Assembly: GCF_002014855.1 (NCBI RefSeq)
Contig: NZ_MUYV01000006.1
Location: 62,001-126,000, forward strand
Origin: Moraxella porci DSM 25326
GTDB taxonomy: Bacteria > Pseudomonadota > Gammaproteobacteria > Pseudomonadales > Moraxellaceae
Reading direction: 5' to 3'
Length of the DNA: 64,000 nt
The translations under genes were made by a program, and so were the position numbers. The notes beneath the pieces were generated by a model. The model saw only the letters and a list, made by a program, of their open reading frames with translations, was not told the DNA's origin and did not search any database. This document shows, in pieces, positions 8,547 through 18,449 of this stretch (positions within the stretch are counted from its first letter, which is position 1; each line of letters starts with the position of its first letter).

Positions 8547-10742
8547 TTATTGATATAGGCGCATGATGTTCGGATAGCCCAGCAAGGTGCGCAGCTTTTC
8601 GATGCCTTCAGCAAGGTGCGAACGCGAGCGGACGACCACATGTAAGGTGGTGGTGCCGACTTTACCGTCCTTGTCAGCTTTGGCGTCAGCTTTGACATGA
8701 GTGTGCTCGACACCGATGTTTAGCGCACGCATCTCATAGATGACTTGGCTGATTTGCTCTTCGTTTAACATCGCATAGATGCGCAGCATAGCAGGGAAGC
8801 GCAGGGCATCGGGCTGATTTTGTAAGGCGCTGTCAGGCTTCCAGTTGAGCTGGATGATCTGATAGGGTGTATCGGCACGCACCGCTTGCAATGAGTAGCA
8901 TTTGTGACGATGCACCACAAGTCCTTGGCGCGACAGATGGCCGACGATGTGATCACCATAGATGGGGTTGCAGCAGCGTGCAAAATCGACTTCCACGCCT
9001 TTAATACCGGCAAGCAAATGCTTGGAGCGAGTGATCTCATTGCCATCAGCTGTATCGACTTCTTCGCTAAATAGCCGTGAGACGACAAGCTGTGGCAGTA
9101 GTACACCTGTCGATAATTGCATAAATAGCTCATCGGCTGTCTGAATGCCGCGCCACTTGATGATATCAGCCCAGTCATCGTCATTCAAATCATCGATGGA
9201 TTTGCCATAAGTGTTCAAGGCGCGATCAAGAGCTTGTTTGCCGTACTGGATTTTTTGATCTTCGGGTAAATGTTTTAAAAATTTTAGAATCTCACTGCGA
9301 GCTTTGTTGGTCGCCACAAAGCCGAGCCACTCAGCACGGGGCGTAGCGTCTTTATCAGTGTCGATACTCACCGTATCGCCATCAGCAAGCACTAGACCGA
9401 GCTTGCCATGCTCATTATTGATGTCAGCGCCGGTGGCGATATTACCGATGGCAGGGCCGACGGCATACGCAAAATCCAGTGCTGTCGAGCCACGCGGCAG
9501 CTCATAGGCTCGGCCTTGTGGGCTGTAGCAGACGATTTTGCGTTCGTGCAGATAGCTGATCAGCTCTTCGATGATGGCTATGTGGGCATTTTCGCCATCG
9601 CCTTCGGTTTCGCTGGCATTGGCCAGATCTTGCATATTGCGTAGGCTTGCTTGGATCACCGATTGGCTAATACTGGTGCGATCACTGCTGATGATGCCAA
9701 GGCGTGCCGACTCTTGCATGCGACGCGTCATCAGTGTGATTTTGATGTGGTTATAATCACGATCATAGAATAAAGTCAGTGATTGATTGCCACCTGCCAA
9801 GGGTTTGCGGATGTTATCGTGGATTTGGCGGCTGCTGATTTGGTATTTTTCGATGAGATAATTGGCCAACTTGTCACAAGCTTCAATGTCTTTTAAGATG
9901 ACCTCAAAATCATATTGGCGGATCAGTTGGTTGATCTGTCCGCGATTTCTAAAAAATTGGCGATACATCGAGGCGCGGTTATCGAGTACTTGGACATTGC
10001 CATCAAGGTTGAGATAGCCAAGCAAGTTTTGTAGATAGGTGCTGATTTCGGTTTTTTGAAAATTACGCCCAAGACCGTGCTGCAGCAGTTTATCGGTGAA
10101 TTTATTGTACATCGCAGGGTTTAGGTTGCGATAGCACAAAAGCTCAATGTAGTCGGCGATGTTATTAAGCCCCATTAGGCGCGCAAATGGGATATAAAAA
10201 TCCAAGGTCTCACGGGCGGTGCGTTTTTGTTTGTCTTCACTGACCGCATCGAGCGTGGACATATTGTGTAAGCGGTCGGATAGCTTGACGATCAGTACTC
10301 GTGGATCGATGAGTGTAGCGGTCAATATCTTATGAAAAGTCGCTGCTTGGCTTTGTTGCTTACTCATCCCAGAGGACTTAAGCTTGGTGACGCCATCAAC
10401 CAGACGCGCCACCGTTTCGCCAAATTCGGCGGTGACAATCTCTTCGGTGACTTCGGTATCTTCGACGGTATCATGCAAAATCGCAGCGATGATGGTATCA
10501 CGATCTAGGCGAAATCCTGCCAAAATCTCCGCCACCGCAATCGGATGCGTGATATACGGCTCGCCAGATTTGCGTTTATCTTTGATATGAGCTACATCAC
10601 CAAAATGACAGGCGCGCAGGACATCCGCACGCTCAGCAGGCTTAAGGTAAGCGACGGCACGCATCAGACTATCACAGGCTTCATCCACGAGCGGGTGGCT
10701 AAGATGTGTTGGAATGTCGTGTGGATGATAGCTGTCTAACAT
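8547..10742 (-). CDS. spoT: SpoT-type (p)ppGpp hydrolase with a degenerate synthetase domain
   Basis: Long RelA/SpoT homologue (731 aa) that degrades the alarmone (p)ppGpp. The hydrolase half (residues 1-200) is intact, with ITHPIAVAEIL, the HD motif AILHDTVEDTEV and LIVKLSDRLHNM. The region where the synthetase belongs (about 225-350) lacks the expected FKDYI..PK.NGYQSLH and EVQIRT-type motifs and reads as unrelated sequence. The TGS domain (about 395-465), the conserved cysteine region ARCCNPIYGDHI and a C-terminal ACT domain remain. It is therefore likely hydrolase-only, as I recall is described for Moraxellaceae SpoT. It has its own candidate promoter, and a terminator separates it from rpoZ. 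Confidence 0.92.
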   Translation of the reverse strand: MLDSYHPHDIPTHLSHPLVDEACDSLMRAVAYLKPAERADVLRACHFGDVAHIKDKRKSGEPYITHPIAVAEILAGFRLDRDTIIAAILHDTVEDTEVTEEIVTAEFGETVARLVDGVTKLKSSGMSKQQSQAATFHKILTATLIDPRVLIVKLSDRLHNMSTLDAVSEDKQKRTARETLDFYIPFARLMGLNNIADYIELLCYRNLNPAMYNKFTDKLLQHGLGRNFQKTEISTYLQNLLGYLNLDGNVQVLDNRASMYRQFFRNRGQINQLIRQYDFEVILKDIEACDKLANYLIEKYQISSRQIHDNIRKPLAGGNQSLTLFYDRDYNHIKITLMTRRMQESARLGIISSDRTSISQSVIQASLRNMQDLANASETEGDGENAHIAIIEELISYLHERKIVCYSPQGRAYELPRGSTALDFAYAVGPAIGNIATGADINNEHGKLGLVLADGDTVSIDTDKDATPRAEWLGFVATNKARSEILKFLKHLPEDQKIQYGKQALDRALNTYGKSIDDLNDDDWADIIKWRGIQTADELFMQLSTGVLLPQLVVSRLFSEEVDTADGNEITRSKHLLAGIKGVEVDFARCCNPIYGDHIVGHLSRQGLVVHRHKCYSLQAVRADTPYQIIQLNWKPDSALQNQPDALRFPAMLRIYAMLNEEQISQVIYEMRALNIGVEHTHVKADAKADKDGKVGTTTLHVVVRSRSHLAEGIEKLRTLLGYPNIMRLYQ

Positions 10743-10815
10743 AGTGGCTCTTTTGGCTAGTGAATGTTTGGTCGGCTGATGACAAGCTGACCCCGATTTT
10801 GCATTTTGAATCTGT

Positions 10816-10846
10816 ATAATAAATCATCGATTGGGGGTGTTGTCAA
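10816..10846 (-). promoter_or_regulatory. candidate sigma-70 promoter for spoT
   Basis: On the minus strand TTGACA (10841-10846) is followed, after a long 19-bp spacer, by TATTAT (10816-10821). The predicted start is about 65 nt before the spoT ATG. The perfect -35 is the strong part; the spacer is not ideal. Confidence 0.45.
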
Positions 10847-10951
10847 TATCCTAAAGCGGATTTTGTGGAATTTGTGTGGATTTGGCGATGGATGATGCTC
10901 AAGTCATCTGATGCATCGACCCTGATGCCGCGCCGATGCGCAGACAGACAC

Positions 10952-10977
10952 AAAAAAAGCCATGCATGACATGGCTT
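10952..10977 (-). terminator. intrinsic terminator after rpoZ
   Basis: Reading the minus strand: stem AAGCCATG / CATGGCTT with a 5-nt loop, then a run of seven T. It lies 30 bp after the rpoZ stop and before the spoT promoter candidate. Confidence 0.8.
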
Positions 10978-11006
10978 ATGATCGATGCGCTAATAGATCG
11001 ATGCGA

Positions 11007-11279
11007 TTATAGCGTATTGCCCAGCTGCTCTGGGGTGATCTCATATGACTGCATCGATTTGGCGAACAAATCTTCATCTGGCTCATCTAGGATGCCACGA
11101 TTGACATTGCCAGCGGCGATCTCACGCAGGGCAAGAACGGTCGGCTTGTCATTGTCCACAGGAACAGTCGGATCGACTTTGCCATTAGCAAGTTGGCGGG
11201 CACGCTTGCTTGCCACCAAAATCAGCTCAAAACGATTATCAACATTTGCAAGACAATCTTCAATGGTTACTCGTGCCAT
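11007..11279 (-). CDS. rpoZ: DNA-directed RNA polymerase subunit omega
   Basis: Small RNA polymerase subunit that supports beta' folding and forms part of a ppGpp/DksA-responsive surface. The 90-residue protein begins [23 protein letters not shown] and contains [10 protein letters not shown], both hallmarks of omega. The N-terminal MARVTVED segment used for ppGpp binding in E. coli is nearly intact. It follows gmk on the same strand with a 159-bp gap. The gmk-rpoZ-spoT order is classical, but here a terminator lies between rpoZ and spoT. Confidence 0.95.
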   Translation of the reverse strand: MARVTIEDCLANVDNRFELILVASKRARQLANGKVDPTVPVDNDKPTVLALREIAAGNVNRGILDEPDEDLFAKSMQSYEITPEQLGNTL

Positions 11280-11438
11280 AGTGTACTCTCAATGTGGTTA
11301 TAAAAATGGGTTTTGCCCAAAATAATCGCTTATTATAGCAAGCTTTTTGGGCTTTTTTAAGTGCTTTTTGTCAATTCTTGGCAAAATTTCAACCAAAGCT
11401 TATCTAGCCAAACCAAATTTTGCCATCATAGTCATCAA

Positions 11439-12050
11439 TTAGACAAATAACGCATCAATCAGCTTGCCATTACGCACCTGCTGGGTGGCACGGCTTAGGC
11501 GGTGGCTTTTGATGATGGTTTGTAGATCTGCCAAGGCTTCGGCAAAGTCATCATTGATGACAACATAGTCGAATTTGTCGTATTGACGCATCTCGGTCAG
11601 CGAGCCTGCTAGGCGTTTTTCGATGACTTCATCGCTGTCTTGACCACGACCTGATAAGCGTGAACGCAAGGCATCACGGCTTGGCGGCAGAATAAAAATC
11701 ATCACCGCATCACTGAATTTTTCTTTGACTTGTAGCGCGCCTTGCCAGTCGATTTCTAGGATGACATCCACGCCATCGTGCAGTAGGCGTTCGACCGCTT
11801 GACATGTCGTGCCATAGAAGTTGTCAAATACTTGGGCGTACTCTAAGAATGCTGATTCATCAATCATTTGTTTGAATGCATCCACCGTGGTGAAATGATA
11901 ATGGACGCCATCACTCTCACCAGGGCGGGGTGCGCGAGTAGTGTGCGAGACGCTGACGGTGAGATTGTCGGTGGTGGCAAGCAGTTCTTTGACTAGGCTG
12001 GTTTTGCCTGTGCCTGAAGCGGCGGTGATGATGAATAATTTGCCAGACAT
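11439..12050 (-). CDS. gmk: guanylate kinase
   Basis: Phosphorylates GMP to GDP with ATP. The P-loop [15 protein letters not shown] lies at residues 9-23, followed by the GMP-binding segment [19 protein letters not shown] and the lid region with SGRGQDS. The 203-residue length is normal. It starts 116 bp from the divergent ispH, so both probably have promoters in that gap. It heads the gmk-rpoZ(-spoT) minus-strand group, which links guanine nucleotide supply with ppGpp turnover. Confidence 0.96.
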   Translation of the reverse strand: MSGKLFIITAASGTGKTSLVKELLATTDNLTVSVSHTTRAPRPGESDGVHYHFTTVDAFKQMIDESAFLEYAQVFDNFYGTTCQAVERLLHDGVDVILEIDWQGALQVKEKFSDAVMIFILPPSRDALRSRLSGRGQDSDEVIEKRLAGSLTEMRQYDKFDYVVINDDFAEALADLQTIIKSHRLSRATQQVRNGKLIDALFV

Positions 12051-12166
12051 GAGTATTTCCTTTTGATAAAATCGCAGTATGCGTTTAAATCAGGATATTT
12101 TAGCACAAATTGGCTGAAATTTGCTAAAATAGCACACAGTGATTTTGATAAACTATTGAGAAAATT

Positions 12167-13102
12167 ATGAAAATTTTATTAGCCAATCCCCGTGGTTTTT
12201 GTGCAGGTGTCGATCGTGCCATCGCCATTGTCAATGAAGCCTTACGCCGTTTTCATCCGCCGATTTATGTGCGACATGAAGTGGTGCATAATAAGTTTGT
12301 GGTCGAAGATTTGGCAAGTCGTGGGGCGGTGTTTGTCGAAGAGCTGGATGAAGTGCCTGATGGGGCGATTGTGATTTTTTCGGCGCATGGCGTATCCAAG
12401 GCAGTCGAAGATGAAGCGGCGCGCCGTGATTTAACAGTGTTTGATGCGACTTGCCCGCTGGTGACCAAGGTGCATATCGAAGTGGGGAAATTTGCCAAAG
12501 AAGGCATGGATGCGATTTTGATCGGGCACGCAGGACATCCTGAAGTCGAAGGCACGATGGGGCGATTTGATACAAGCTTTGGCGGTCGTATTCATCTGGT
12601 CGAAGATGCTGATGATGTGGCAAAGCTTGACTTGGATAAAGAAAATTTGGCATTCGTCACCCAGACGACGCTGTCGATGGACGATACGGCGGTGGTCATC
12701 GATGCACTCAAAGACAAATACCCAAGCATCAACGCACCACGCAAAGATGACATCTGCTATGCCACCCAAAACCGCCAAGATGCGGTTAAGCTACTTTCCA
12801 AAGAGTGTGATGTCGTGCTTGTGGTGGGCAGTCCCAATTCTAGTAACTCAAATCGCCTAAGAGAGTTGGCTGAGCGTATGGGCAAGCGCGCCTATCTGAT
12901 TGATAATGCAGGACAAATGGATAAAGCATGGTTTGATGGTGTCAGCCATGTGGGTGTCACGGCAGGGGCATCAGCACCTGAAGTACTGATCCAAGAAGTG
13001 CTAGATACCTTGCAGTCATGGGGTGCAGATAAGCCAGTTGAGCTGTCTGGCATCGAAGAGAATGTCACCTTTAGCTTACCAAAATCACTGACCAAAGCTT
13101 AA
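12167..13102 (+). CDS. ispH: 4-hydroxy-3-methylbut-2-enyl diphosphate reductase
   Basis: Last enzyme of the MEP isoprenoid pathway; a cytosolic iron-sulfur enzyme giving IPP and DMAPP. The three cluster cysteines are visible in [12 protein letters not shown] (near residue 12), [11 protein letters not shown] (near 96) and [11 protein letters not shown] (near 198). The substrate-binding [10 protein letters not shown] motif follows. Length (311) is typical. recJ starts 45 bp downstream on the same strand, so co-transcription is plausible. Confidence 0.96.
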   Translation: MKILLANPRGFCAGVDRAIAIVNEALRRFHPPIYVRHEVVHNKFVVEDLASRGAVFVEELDEVPDGAIVIFSAHGVSKAVEDEAARRDLTVFDATCPLVTKVHIEVGKFAKEGMDAILIGHAGHPEVEGTMGRFDTSFGGRIHLVEDADDVAKLDLDKENLAFVTQTTLSMDDTAVVIDALKDKYPSINAPRKDDICYATQNRQDAVKLLSKECDVVLVVGSPNSSNSNRLRELAERMGKRAYLIDNAGQMDKAWFDGVSHVGVTAGASAPEVLIQEVLDTLQSWGADKPVELSGIEENVTFSLPKSLTKA

Positions 13103-13147
13103 GCAATCGATACAAGCATTTGCCAATCGCTATCTACTGGATGAACC

Positions 13148-14905
13148 ATGACTCGTTTGACCTTGACACCACGCTTAGCCGAGCCGACTTCACAGACGCT
13201 GATTGATGCACTCGGGTTCCCGTCGCTTGCTCGTGTGCTACAGGCTCGCCATATCCACAGTGTCGATGAGCTCGATGTCGGTGTGGCACATCTATTGCCT
13301 GCAGATGGCTTGATGGGGATTAATAAGGCGATTGAGCTGATTGATACTGCCATTGATCAGGGCGATAAGATTCTGATTGTTGGGGATTTTGACTGTGATG
13401 GCGCGACGAGCACGGCACTGATGATGCGAGTGCTACGGCAGATGGGGGCGGATGTCGAGTTTCTGGTCCCTGATCGCTTTAAGTTCGGTTATGGTCTGAC
13501 GCCACAGATTGTTGAGTATGGGGTATCGCTATATGAGCCTAAGCTGATCATCACAGTGGATAACGGCATCTCAAGTCATGATGGCGTTGCCAAGGCGACA
13601 GAGCTTGGCGTACAGGTGGTGATTACTGATCATCACCTGACTACCAAAACATCACCACCTGCTGATGCGGTGGTCAATCCCAATCAGATGGGCTGTGAGT
13701 TTGGCAGTAAATGGCTTGTAGGTGTGGGTGTGGCATTTTATGTCATGGGGCGACTTGCCAAGCACCGTAAAGCACTGGCTAAGCCATCGGCGAATGTGGC
13801 ACAGTATCTAGATCTTGTGGCGCTTGGCACGGTGGCAGATCTTGGTGTACTTGATCGCAATAATCGCATCTTGGTCAGTCATGGGCTTGCCCAAATCAGA
13901 CAGGGGCGTGCTTGTGTGGGGATTTTGGCAATCCTAGAGCAAGCAGGGCGTGATTTTGCCAAGATTACCAGTGATGATTTTGGCTTTGCCATTGCACCCC
14001 GTATTAATGCCGCAGGGCGTATGGATAATATGCGTATCGGTGTTGAGTGCCTATTGACCGATGACTGGAGCGAAGCGCACCGCCTAGCGATAGAGCTGAA
14101 CAGGCTCAATCATTCACGGCGTAGTGTTGAGATGACGATGAAAGATGAAGCCGTCGCTATCATTGATAACCTGCCACAGATGGCGGATAGCTCTGATGGT
14201 GCACCAAAAGCCATCGTGCTATACCAAGACAATTGGCACCAAGGTGTCATCGGTATCGTCGCAGGCAGGCTCAAAGAAAAGCTGTACCGCCCAAGCATTA
14301 TTTTTGCGCCTGCGGATAATAACGAAATCGGCGAAGATGACTATATCAAAGGCTCAGCGCGCTCAATCGCTGGTATCCATATCCGCGATGCCATCGAAGC
14401 GGTCACCATGCGTCATCCGACACTGATTGAGCATTTTGGTGGTCATGCGATGGCAGCAGGCTTAACTATCAAAAAAGCCAATTTTGATGCCTTTGCCAAG
14501 GCATTTGCCGATGAGATTGATCGCTTTGATGCGTCGGTATTTCACGAAGAGCAATTTACCGATGGTGCCTTGGATGCTCGTGAGTTTAGCTTACAGTTTG
14601 CACAGACGCTATCGCAAATCAGTGTCTGGGGCAATGGCTTTGCACCGCCAAGCTTTGATGGGGAATTTGAAGTACTCAATCATCGAGTGCTCAAGGATAA
14701 GCATCTAAAGCTGACCTTGAAGATGGCAGGCGTGCAATATCCGATTGATGCGATATGGTTCAACTACGAGCCGTCCGTGTGGGATTATCGAGCCAGCCGA
14801 GTACATATCCTATATACACTGGATATCAACGAATGGCAAGGCAGCCAAAGCTTACAGCTTATCATTAAGGATTTGGCAGTGTGTCAGATCGTCATGATGC
14901 CATAG
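13148..14905 (+). CDS. recJ: single-stranded-DNA-specific exonuclease RecJ
   Basis: 5'-3' exonuclease of the RecFOR, mismatch and base-excision repair pathways. The DHH-family motifs are present: VGDFDCDGATSTAL (motif I), ITVDNGISS, and ITDHHLTTK with the DHH triad. The DHHA1 part contains HQGVIGIVAGRLKEK and FGGHAMAAGLTI. At 585 residues it is full length. It shares a bidirectional terminator with the converging BASS transporter. Confidence 0.95.
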   Translation: MTRLTLTPRLAEPTSQTLIDALGFPSLARVLQARHIHSVDELDVGVAHLLPADGLMGINKAIELIDTAIDQGDKILIVGDFDCDGATSTALMMRVLRQMGADVEFLVPDRFKFGYGLTPQIVEYGVSLYEPKLIITVDNGISSHDGVAKATELGVQVVITDHHLTTKTSPPADAVVNPNQMGCEFGSKWLVGVGVAFYVMGRLAKHRKALAKPSANVAQYLDLVALGTVADLGVLDRNNRILVSHGLAQIRQGRACVGILAILEQAGRDFAKITSDDFGFAIAPRINAAGRMDNMRIGVECLLTDDWSEAHRLAIELNRLNHSRRSVEMTMKDEAVAIIDNLPQMADSSDGAPKAIVLYQDNWHQGVIGIVAGRLKEKLYRPSIIFAPADNNEIGEDDYIKGSARSIAGIHIRDAIEAVTMRHPTLIEHFGGHAMAAGLTIKKANFDAFAKAFADEIDRFDASVFHEEQFTDGALDAREFSLQFAQTLSQISVWGNGFAPPSFDGEFEVLNHRVLKDKHLKLTLKMAGVQYPIDAIWFNYEPSVWDYRASRVHILYTLDINEWQGSQSLQLIIKDLAVCQIVMMP

Positions 14906-14921
14906 TTGTGTTAGCGACTTT

Positions 14922-14979
14922 AAAAATGGCGACCTGCCATTGGCTAAATCAATTAAGATGGATGCAGGTCGCATTTTTT
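14922..14979. terminator. bidirectional terminator between recJ and the BASS transporter
   Basis: Stem GCGACCTGC (14929-14937) / GCAGGTCGC (14964-14972), followed by a T-run on the plus strand; A-rich sequence on the left gives a T-run for the minus strand. It lies exactly between two converging genes. The 26-nt loop is long. Confidence 0.7.
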
Positions 14980-14985
14980 GCTAGA

Positions 14986-15969
14986 TTAGGAAGTGCGCGA
15001 AGAAAGCTTGACGCTGGTCTTGGAATGCTTTTTATCCCACCAAGCAAAAGCATTGCCAAGTACAGTACCTGAAATGGAATGCCAAACACAAGCAACCGCA
15101 GTGGCAACGGCAGATTCAGCATTGGCAGGGAAAAATTTTGCACTCAGACCTGTAGCAAGCCCAGCATTTTGTACACCCACTTCGATGGCAAGCGTACGCT
15201 TTTTGGCGGTATTCATTCCCATAAATGCACCAGAAAAATAACCCAGCAAATAGCCACCGATATTATGCAGTGCGATGGCAGCGACCATGACCAAGGCCGA
15301 TTCAAAAAATCGATGACCATGTACGGCTGCCACACCACCTACGATAGCGGCAAAAGCAAGCACAGCCACACCTGGCATAATATTTCTTACATCAACGAAC
15401 CATGATTTGTTTTGTAGGGTGATATTGGCAAATGAGCCGATTAGCACAGGAAATAAGGTGACAATCAGCATAAATTTGAACATACCCCAACCGTCCATAG
15501 CGACAGTTTCGCCGACCAAGTATAGCATCCATAGCGGTGCCATGACGGGTGCCAAAATGGTTGAAGCGGTTGTCATGCCGACAGAAAATGCAACATCGCC
15601 TTTGGCAAGATAACTCATGATGTTTGAGGATACGCCACCGGGGCAGCATCCGACCAGTACCAAACCCAATGTTAAACCATCCGATAGATTTAGCATTTTA
15701 CTGATACCGATAGCAAGTAATGGCATGATGGTGTACTGCGCGATGGTGCCAACCATAATATCCAAAGGGCGCTTGGCTAAGATTTGATAATCTTGCTTGC
15801 CTAATGTCATCCCCATACCAAGCATGATTGTCCCTAGGACAAGCATTTGGGCATTACCTTTTACCCAAGAAAAAGTGGCAGGCTCAATCATGGCAATGAT
15901 TGCAGCGGCAATGATCACCAGTGCAGTAAAACGAGTCAGTTGCTGGCTGACATTAACCAAAAATGGCAT
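14986..15969 (-). CDS. bile acid:sodium symporter (BASS) family transporter
   Basis: Polytopic inner-membrane protein of 327 residues with about nine hydrophobic segments. The family signature is GLVLVGCCPGGVSSNIMSYLAKGDVAFSV-like and lies in the middle of the protein. Bacterial relatives carry organic anions such as pantoate, keto acids or bile acids with sodium; the substrate here cannot be told. I placed the start at the ATG at 15969, where AAAGGA lies at good distance; the open frame extends to 16062 but with a polar, unlikely extension. It precedes a convergent recJ and follows the UPF0126 gene. Confidence 0.85.
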   Translation of the reverse strand: MPFLVNVSQQLTRFTALVIIAAAIIAMIEPATFSWVKGNAQMLVLGTIMLGMGMTLGKQDYQILAKRPLDIMVGTIAQYTIMPLLAIGISKMLNLSDGLTLGLVLVGCCPGGVSSNIMSYLAKGDVAFSVGMTTASTILAPVMAPLWMLYLVGETVAMDGWGMFKFMLIVTLFPVLIGSFANITLQNKSWFVDVRNIMPGVAVLAFAAIVGGVAAVHGHRFFESALVMVAAIALHNIGGYLLGYFSGAFMGMNTAKKRTLAIEVGVQNAGLATGLSAKFFPANAESAVATAVACVWHSISGTVLGNAFAWWDKKHSKTSVKLSSRTS

Positions 15970-16102
15970 GATGTATAATCCTTTATCGCTGTTTAACTTA
16001 TCCGTTGTATTATCAGTGAATTTTCTGACTGATTCAAATGAATAGATGTTATAACCATGCAAGCTTTTTTTATTGATGTATCAACTGACCGCTAGTGATA
16101 TT

Positions 16103-16735
16103 TCACCGTCTCAACTGTATCGACGGCAAATGCCAATCAAACTTCACCGCCAGCATTCGTATGCCAAAGATACTAATCAGTGCCACCGTCTCACGCACCC
16201 AGTCGGCGACACCCAAGTGCAGTAATGTCAGATACAGTACTGAGCCTATGATACTGGCTGAGATGTAGATTTCTTTTTGGAGCACCAGGGGGATTTCGTT
16301 ACAGATCATATCACGCATGATGCCGCCTGCGATACTCGTCATCACCGCCATTAGTATGGCAATGATCGGATGTGCATCAAGTGATAATGCCACCGTCAGA
16401 CCAATCACACTAAACGCTGCCAAACCGATAGCATCAAATAATTTTAACATCCCATCAATCTTCTGATGACGGTGAAAAAACATCTGTCCCAAAATCGATG
16501 TCAGTGTAATCACGATGACATAGCTGAGATCCGTCATCCAAAACAGCGGATGGCGACCTAGCATCACATCTCTGAGTGTGCCACCACCAATGGCATTAAC
16601 CATCGACACCAAGATACAGCCAAACAAATCAAATCGCTTATACAGAGCAAGCGTCGTACCAGCAATCGCACAGGCGATGATGCCGACCATGTCCAGTAGA
16701 TAGATCATTTGTTCAGGGCTAAACGGTAAATTCAT
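16103..16735 (-). CDS. UPF0126 / TRIC-type cation channel family membrane protein
   Basis: A 210-residue protein with about seven transmembrane helices arranged as an internal duplication. The glycine-rich repeats AIGGGTLRDVMLGRHP and SIAGGIMRDMICNEIP are the family's twin signatures. Bacterial members are related to TRIC channels, but their physiological ion and role are not settled. It abuts the upstream transporter gene, whose stop ends at 16736, so the two are very likely co-transcribed and translationally coupled. Confidence 0.85.
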   Translation of the reverse strand: MNLPFSPEQMIYLLDMVGIIACAIAGTTLALYKRFDLFGCILVSMVNAIGGGTLRDVMLGRHPLFWMTDLSYVIVITLTSILGQMFFHRHQKIDGMLKLFDAIGLAAFSVIGLTVALSLDAHPIIAILMAVMTSIAGGIMRDMICNEIPLVLQKEIYISASIIGSVLYLTLLHLGVADWVRETVALISIFGIRMLAVKFDWHLPSIQLRR

Positions 16736-17701
16736 CTAACTTTGCATCCGACAAAATAACACAATACCAACGCTCACCATCGCAATGCCAATCCAGCTCA
16801 TCACCGATGGCATCGGCGTACCAAGTAGTAGCACACCGCCAATCAGCGAAAAAATCACTTCGGTGGCTTGAGTGGCATCGACCCCAGCGATTTGATCGCC
16901 ATTCGTCGCCTTTGAGCGAGCGTACAAAAATAGCGATGTGGCGATGACACCAGCAAATAAGGCGACCAATAGGGCATTAAACGCTTGTGATACACCCAGC
17001 ATCGGCGGCTGTACGATGAGCCCAAGCACCAACCAAAATGGTAGCGAGCCTGCCGACAGTAGCCATACCTTGTGCAGTGGACTTGCCATCAGCTCGCTGG
17101 TCAAATGCGGTACTTTGGATAACAAAGGATGCGTCGATGGTGGGCGAGTAGCATACCAAACCAGCTGATTGCCAATCGGAAAACAAAATCCAGCCACCAA
17201 ACAAGGCAACGCACCAAGCAGTAGCAAAGTCGTCAGCGAACCTGTCGTACCGCCATGTAAGCCTTCGCCGATATTGGTCAGCACCACCCCGGCAAAGATC
17301 AGCACGCTGGTGGCAATCACTTTTTTATTGATCGTCTCGCCAAAGAGTGCAAGTACGATCAGGCTTGCCACTGTCGTAAACTGAAAAGTCGCTGCGATCA
17401 CCCAACCAGGTGCATGATCCGCGCCAAAGCATAGCGGTGCATAAAATAGCCCAAAGCCAATACCGCCTGCGATGCACCAAAATTTATAATGCTCGCCAAA
17501 TAAACGGCACAGACCGACAAGCGTACCGACACCGCTTTTGATGCCAATCATCGCTGATAACAATAGCCACATGAACACATAGCGTAATGATGCCGACCAA
17601 AACCAATGACCACCTTGGCTTGCCATCAGCTCATTGAGTACAAAGGTTGAGCTAAAAAATGCCCCCGCGACCACACCGATTAGGATAAGCTTTAACATCA
17701 C
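16736..17701 (-). CDS. EmrE-like multidrug resistance efflux transporter family protein
   Basis: Inner-membrane protein of 321 residues with about ten hydrophobic segments in two DMT-like halves. GAFFSSTFVLNELM near the N-terminus and the long GFGLFYAPLCFGADHAPGW stretch match the two-domain EmrE-like family rather than the short SMR proteins. The substrate is unknown. The gene ends directly before the UPF0126 start, forming a tight pair. queE lies 25 bp upstream on the same strand. Confidence 0.75.
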   Translation of the reverse strand: MMLKLILIGVVAGAFFSSTFVLNELMASQGGHWFWSASLRYVFMWLLLSAMIGIKSGVGTLVGLCRLFGEHYKFWCIAGGIGFGLFYAPLCFGADHAPGWVIAATFQFTTVASLIVLALFGETINKKVIATSVLIFAGVVLTNIGEGLHGGTTGSLTTLLLLGALPCLVAGFCFPIGNQLVWYATRPPSTHPLLSKVPHLTSELMASPLHKVWLLSAGSLPFWLVLGLIVQPPMLGVSQAFNALLVALFAGVIATSLFLYARSKATNGDQIAGVDATQATEVIFSLIGGVLLLGTPMPSVMSWIGIAMVSVGIVLFCRMQS

Positions 17702-17726
17702 GACATCCTTGTGAGTGATTGTTTAT

Positions 17727-18449
17727 TTATTTACCTTTGGCATCTGCCCAGATAATTTTGTGTAGCTGAAGCCCAAAACGCACCGGCAAACCATCAGCCA
17801 GTATCCATTCGGCCAGTTGTGTTGCCATACTTGGCACTTCGCCCTTGTGAGCGGTATGGACATCAAACATTGGCGAGAACCATACCGTACCGACTTTTTT
17901 GTCGAGCTCATAAGCGTGTAGCTGTGCCACCGCCCAGTCATAGTCTGCACGGTCGGCGATGACGATTTTGAGTTGGTCGTGATGAGTGAGATAATCCAAA
18001 TTCTTCCACAGATTTTTATCCATCTCACCGGATGAAGGTGTCTTTAGATCCATCACTTTTGAGACGGCAGTAGGGACATCCTTGACAGGCAATGCCCCTG
18101 CGGTCTCCAGCGAGATTTCATAACCCAAGCTTAATAATCTATCCATCAAAGCGATGGCATTGGGCTGTGCCAGAGGCTCACCACCAGTCACGCAGACTCG
18201 CTTGCACGGATATTGGCTGATGTGATCAATAATCTCATCTAAGCTAAAACGCTCACCACCTGTAAATGAATAAGTGGTATCACAATAAGTACAGCGGAGC
18301 GGACAGCCTGTCAGTCGGATAAAAATCGTCGGCAATCCCGATGCCAATGCTTCACCTTGTAGTGAATAAAAAATCTCGGTGAGCTTCAGTCCTGCTTGTG
18401 GGTCGGTGGTGGGGATTTTGGTGTTGCGAAGTGGGTCGGTGATGGTCAT
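17727..18449 (-). CDS. queE: 7-carboxy-7-deazaguanine synthase (radical SAM)
   Basis: Radical SAM enzyme of queuosine/preQ0 synthesis that contracts 6-carboxytetrahydropterin to CDG. The CPLRCTYC motif, a CxxxCxxC iron-sulfur site, lies near residue 48, preceded by IFYSLQGEALASGLPTIFIR and followed by VCVTGGEPLAQ. At 240 residues it is complete. No other que genes are nearby, so preQ0 synthesis is completed from elsewhere. It is the first gene of the minus-strand block, divergent from dat. Confidence 0.93.
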   Translation of the reverse strand: MTITDPLRNTKIPTTDPQAGLKLTEIFYSLQGEALASGLPTIFIRLTGCPLRCTYCDTTYSFTGGERFSLDEIIDHISQYPCKRVCVTGGEPLAQPNAIALMDRLLSLGYEISLETAGALPVKDVPTAVSKVMDLKTPSSGEMDKNLWKNLDYLTHHDQLKIVIADRADYDWAVAQLHAYELDKKVGTVWFSPMFDVHTAHKGEVPSMATQLAEWILADGLPVRFGLQLHKIIWADAKGK

